Of a stretch of 34,712 bases of DNA, positions 32,982-34,712 are shown one piece after another. This DNA comes from Desulfurellaceae bacterium (lineage in GTDB: Bacteria; Desulfobacterota; Binatia; Bin18). The notes under the pieces were generated by a model. That model was given only the letters and a program-made list of their open reading frames with translations, ran no database searches and had not been told where the DNA came from. Numbering within the stretch: position 1 is the stretch's first letter; every line of letters begins with the position of its first letter. The stretch is from the NCBI GenBank assembly GCA_021296095.1, contig JAGWBB010000019.1:1-34712 (forward strand), read 5' to 3'. The position numbers and the translations under genes are program-made.

Positions 32982-34088
32982 ATGTCTCGATTCAATGGTT
33001 CCGTATTACTCGTCGGCAGTATTCCGGGCAAGGATGCCCATGACACCATGTCCAGCTGCGCCGAGGGCTTGGGCAGCCTGCTGGGAACCCTGCCCGACGG
33101 CGAAACCGGCTTTCGGAGAGGCTGGATCAACTTCTTGGCCGCCAAAACCTACGCCGCGTGTGAGCAGCTGGCGACGGTGGCGCGGCCATTGCCGGTCGAT
33201 CCCAGCGCACCCGACGAATGGCGCACGGCCGATATGGACTGGATTCCTCGGGGTTTTCAGGATCACTGGCAGTTTAAGATCAAAGACCCGGGGTTGCCGC
33301 TGCGTTTTGAGACGCTCGGGTATGCGGACGACGCCAGGCAATCCTACCAGACGTTCTGCTCGCTCCGCGACCGGGGCGTGATTCCTCAGGGCGTACGCTT
33401 CCAGGTGTCCCTCCCCTTGACCGAAAGCGGCACCCGCCTCTTCATTGGACATTCTCCCGAATCGTTTCAGCCGCTGTGGGACGCGTACCAGGATGCCATG
33501 CGGCGCGAACTCGCCCAGCTCAGCCAGGAGATTCCTCCCGGCGATCTTGCCGTCCAGTGGGATATTGCGGTTGAGGTGGCCTGTATCGAGGCCAACGACC
33601 ATGATCCCATGATGGGCCTGCCGTGGGACGCACCGGGTGACCCGTTTGACCGATATGGCCAGGCGCTGGCGGACCTGAGTCCGTATATTCACGCGGACGC
33701 CCTGCTCGGGCTGCACCTGTGTTATGGCGACCTGGGGCATAAGCACTTCAAGGAGCCTGAAGACTTGGGCGTCGTCGTCCGCATGGCCAATGCCGGCGTC
33801 GCCGCGATTCGGCGGCCGGTTGATTTCGTGCATATGCCGGTGCCGAGAAATCGGCACGATGATGCCTACTTTGCGCCGCTGGCCGATCTCTCGATTGGGA
33901 CCACCAAACTGTTCCTGGGGCTCGTCCATCACACGGATGGCGTCGAGGGTACGCTGCGGCGCTTGGCAACGGCTCAGCAGCACGCCCGCGGCTTTGGCCT
34001 TGCCACCGAGTGTGGCTTTGGCCGCCGACCGCCCGAGACGATTCCTGAGCTGATGCGGATTCACCGCGAGGCGGCGACCCGCCTGTGA
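32982..34088 (+). CDS. Orphan protein with MetE/UROD-like fold
   Basis: A 368-aa soluble protein without a signal peptide. The N-terminus (GSIPGKDAHDTM, then LGTLPDGETGFRRGW) and the C-terminal half resemble the beta/alpha barrel of cobalamin-independent methionine synthase and uroporphyrinogen decarboxylase. His245-x-Cys247 (LGLHLCYGD) and Cys344 (ATECGFGRR) match the HxC and later Cys that bind zinc in MetE. It is far shorter than MetE (about 750 aa) and lacks the N-terminal domain, so methionine synthesis is unlikely. A zinc-dependent methyl transfer to some thiol or other nucleophile is possible. ATG 32982 has GAGGAGGG upstream. The substrate is not known. Confidence 0.65.
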   Translation: MSRFNGSVLLVGSIPGKDAHDTMSSCAEGLGSLLGTLPDGETGFRRGWINFLAAKTYAACEQLATVARPLPVDPSAPDEWRTADMDWIPRGFQDHWQFKIKDPGLPLRFETLGYADDARQSYQTFCSLRDRGVIPQGVRFQVSLPLTESGTRLFIGHSPESFQPLWDAYQDAMRRELAQLSQEIPPGDLAVQWDIAVEVACIEANDHDPMMGLPWDAPGDPFDRYGQALADLSPYIHADALLGLHLCYGDLGHKHFKEPEDLGVVVRMANAGVAAIRRPVDFVHMPVPRNRHDDAYFAPLADLSIGTTKLFLGLVHHTDGVEGTLRRLATAQQHARGFGLATECGFGRRPPETIPELMRIHREAATRL

Positions 34089-34240
34089 CGGACGGGCCGC
34101 CGTGCTCAGCCGCCAGCCGATCCGTATGGCAAATGTCGGGGCAGAGAAGACCGGACACAGTATGGTTTAAGCGGACCATTAGCAGGCGGCGCGCATAGCC
34201 CATGCCGCCCATAAGATCTGAACACGGAAAGGAGAGAGCC

Positions 34241-34684
34241 ATGGACGCGGAACAAAAACAAAAACTCGCCGACCTCTGTGCGCAGCAGCACGTGGGGGTA
34301 CTGACGACTCAGGGTGAGGAGTGGCCGACAGCCCATCTGCAGGCGTTCGGACAGACTGACGATCTCGATCTGATTGTTATCATGTTGGTTGACGCTGAAA
34401 AGTATCACAATCTCCTCAAACGCCCGCACGCGGCGGTGGTGATTGACAATAGAGACACGGGCGACGTTTCGACGCTACAAGTCGCCCGAGCCACAATTCA
34501 GGGACTGGCGAAAGAAGTCGTTCGGGACAGCGCGGAATGGAACGAGTTGAAAGACAGTTTTCTGAAAAAGAATCCGTTTGAAGAGCCGTTCTTTGGCTAC
34601 GCTACGCTACGCATGATGCGTATTACGCCGAAGCGTATCTCTTATGCCAATGGCTTGGCGGATACGTTCAAGCTTGCGTTGTAG
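34241..34684 (+). CDS. Pyridoxamine 5'-phosphate oxidase-like family protein
   Basis: A 147-aa protein with a split-barrel flavin-binding layout: HVGVLTTQGEEWPTAHLQAF near the N-terminus, LLKRPHAAVVID in the middle and TLRMMRITPKRISYANG near the C-terminus. Relatives bind FMN, F420 or haem and reduce varied substrates; true PNPOx activity is unlikely for this short form. ATG 34241 follows an AAAGGAGAG SD. It lies 152 bp after the MetE-like gene, in which I see no clear terminator or promoter. Confidence 0.75.
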   Translation: MDAEQKQKLADLCAQQHVGVLTTQGEEWPTAHLQAFGQTDDLDLIVIMLVDAEKYHNLLKRPHAAVVIDNRDTGDVSTLQVARATIQGLAKEVVRDSAEWNELKDSFLKKNPFEEPFFGYATLRMMRITPKRISYANGLADTFKLAL

Positions 34685-34712
34685 GAACCGCTCGGGCAAG
34701 CCGCAGATCGGA

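Noticed and set aside
33006-34064. 352-aa open frame on the minus strand opposite the MetE-like gene
   Set aside because: The + strand frame has a strong SD and MetE-like motifs; the minus frame shows no family features and is an antisense shadow.

Overview
The window looks like part of a high-GC, Gram-negative chromosome: it encodes an outer-membrane porin, a TonB-dependent receptor, Tat and Sec signal peptides and ExbB/ExbD motors. I cannot name the species. Protein styles fit a proteobacterial, deltaproteobacterial or Tectomicrobia-like lineage, but that is a guess. Genes are densely packed with clear Shine-Dalgarno (SD) sequences. I see no rRNA, tRNA, CRISPR array or insertion sequence.

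Region 1 (1-14868, + strand) is one long block joining arsenate resistance to phosphate scavenging. After a terminator and a 26-bp tandem duplication come a GAPDH of the ArsJ-associated type, ArsJ (efflux of 1-arseno-3-phosphoglycerate) and, overlapping arsJ by ATGA, a Tat-exported PhoX-type phosphatase. A candidate Pho-box array then precedes an OprP/OprO-like phosphate porin, PstS, long forms of PstC and PstA, PstB, PhoU, PhoB and PhoR. The order suggests a cell that must take up phosphate while arsenate enters with it. Pst brings in Pi, GAPDH and ArsJ export arsenate as an organic adduct, and PhoX may recover Pi from the phosphoglycerate lost with it.

Region 2 (14857-21056, - strand) holds housekeeping and metabolic genes: a cytidylate-kinase-like protein, RlmE, an HSD10-like 3-hydroxyacyl-CoA dehydrogenase, a 1047-aa NorD/CbbO-like VWA protein and a branched-chain aminotransferase.

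Region 3 (21242-28329, - strand) is an unusual envelope-motor cluster. In transcription order it is ExbB, ExbD, a membrane-anchored VWA protein, a large exported TPR protein, a second ExbB, a second ExbD and a spermidine-synthase-like enzyme. The VWA protein has a TonB-type anchor with a Ser-x3-His motif but carries a VWA domain where TonB would have its C-terminal domain. This is the most novel-looking assembly in the window. A PadR regulator with two near-identical operator-like repeats and a strong promoter lies just upstream, separated by a terminator-like hairpin.

Region 4 (29272-34712) has a histidine phosphatase and a TonB-dependent receptor (- strand). A short scar follows with remnants of an antibiotic-biosynthesis-monooxygenase-type gene and an alpha/beta-hydrolase gene. 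Two + strand genes end the window: an orphan MetE/UROD-fold protein with possible zinc ligands and a pyridoxamine-phosphate-oxidase-like protein.
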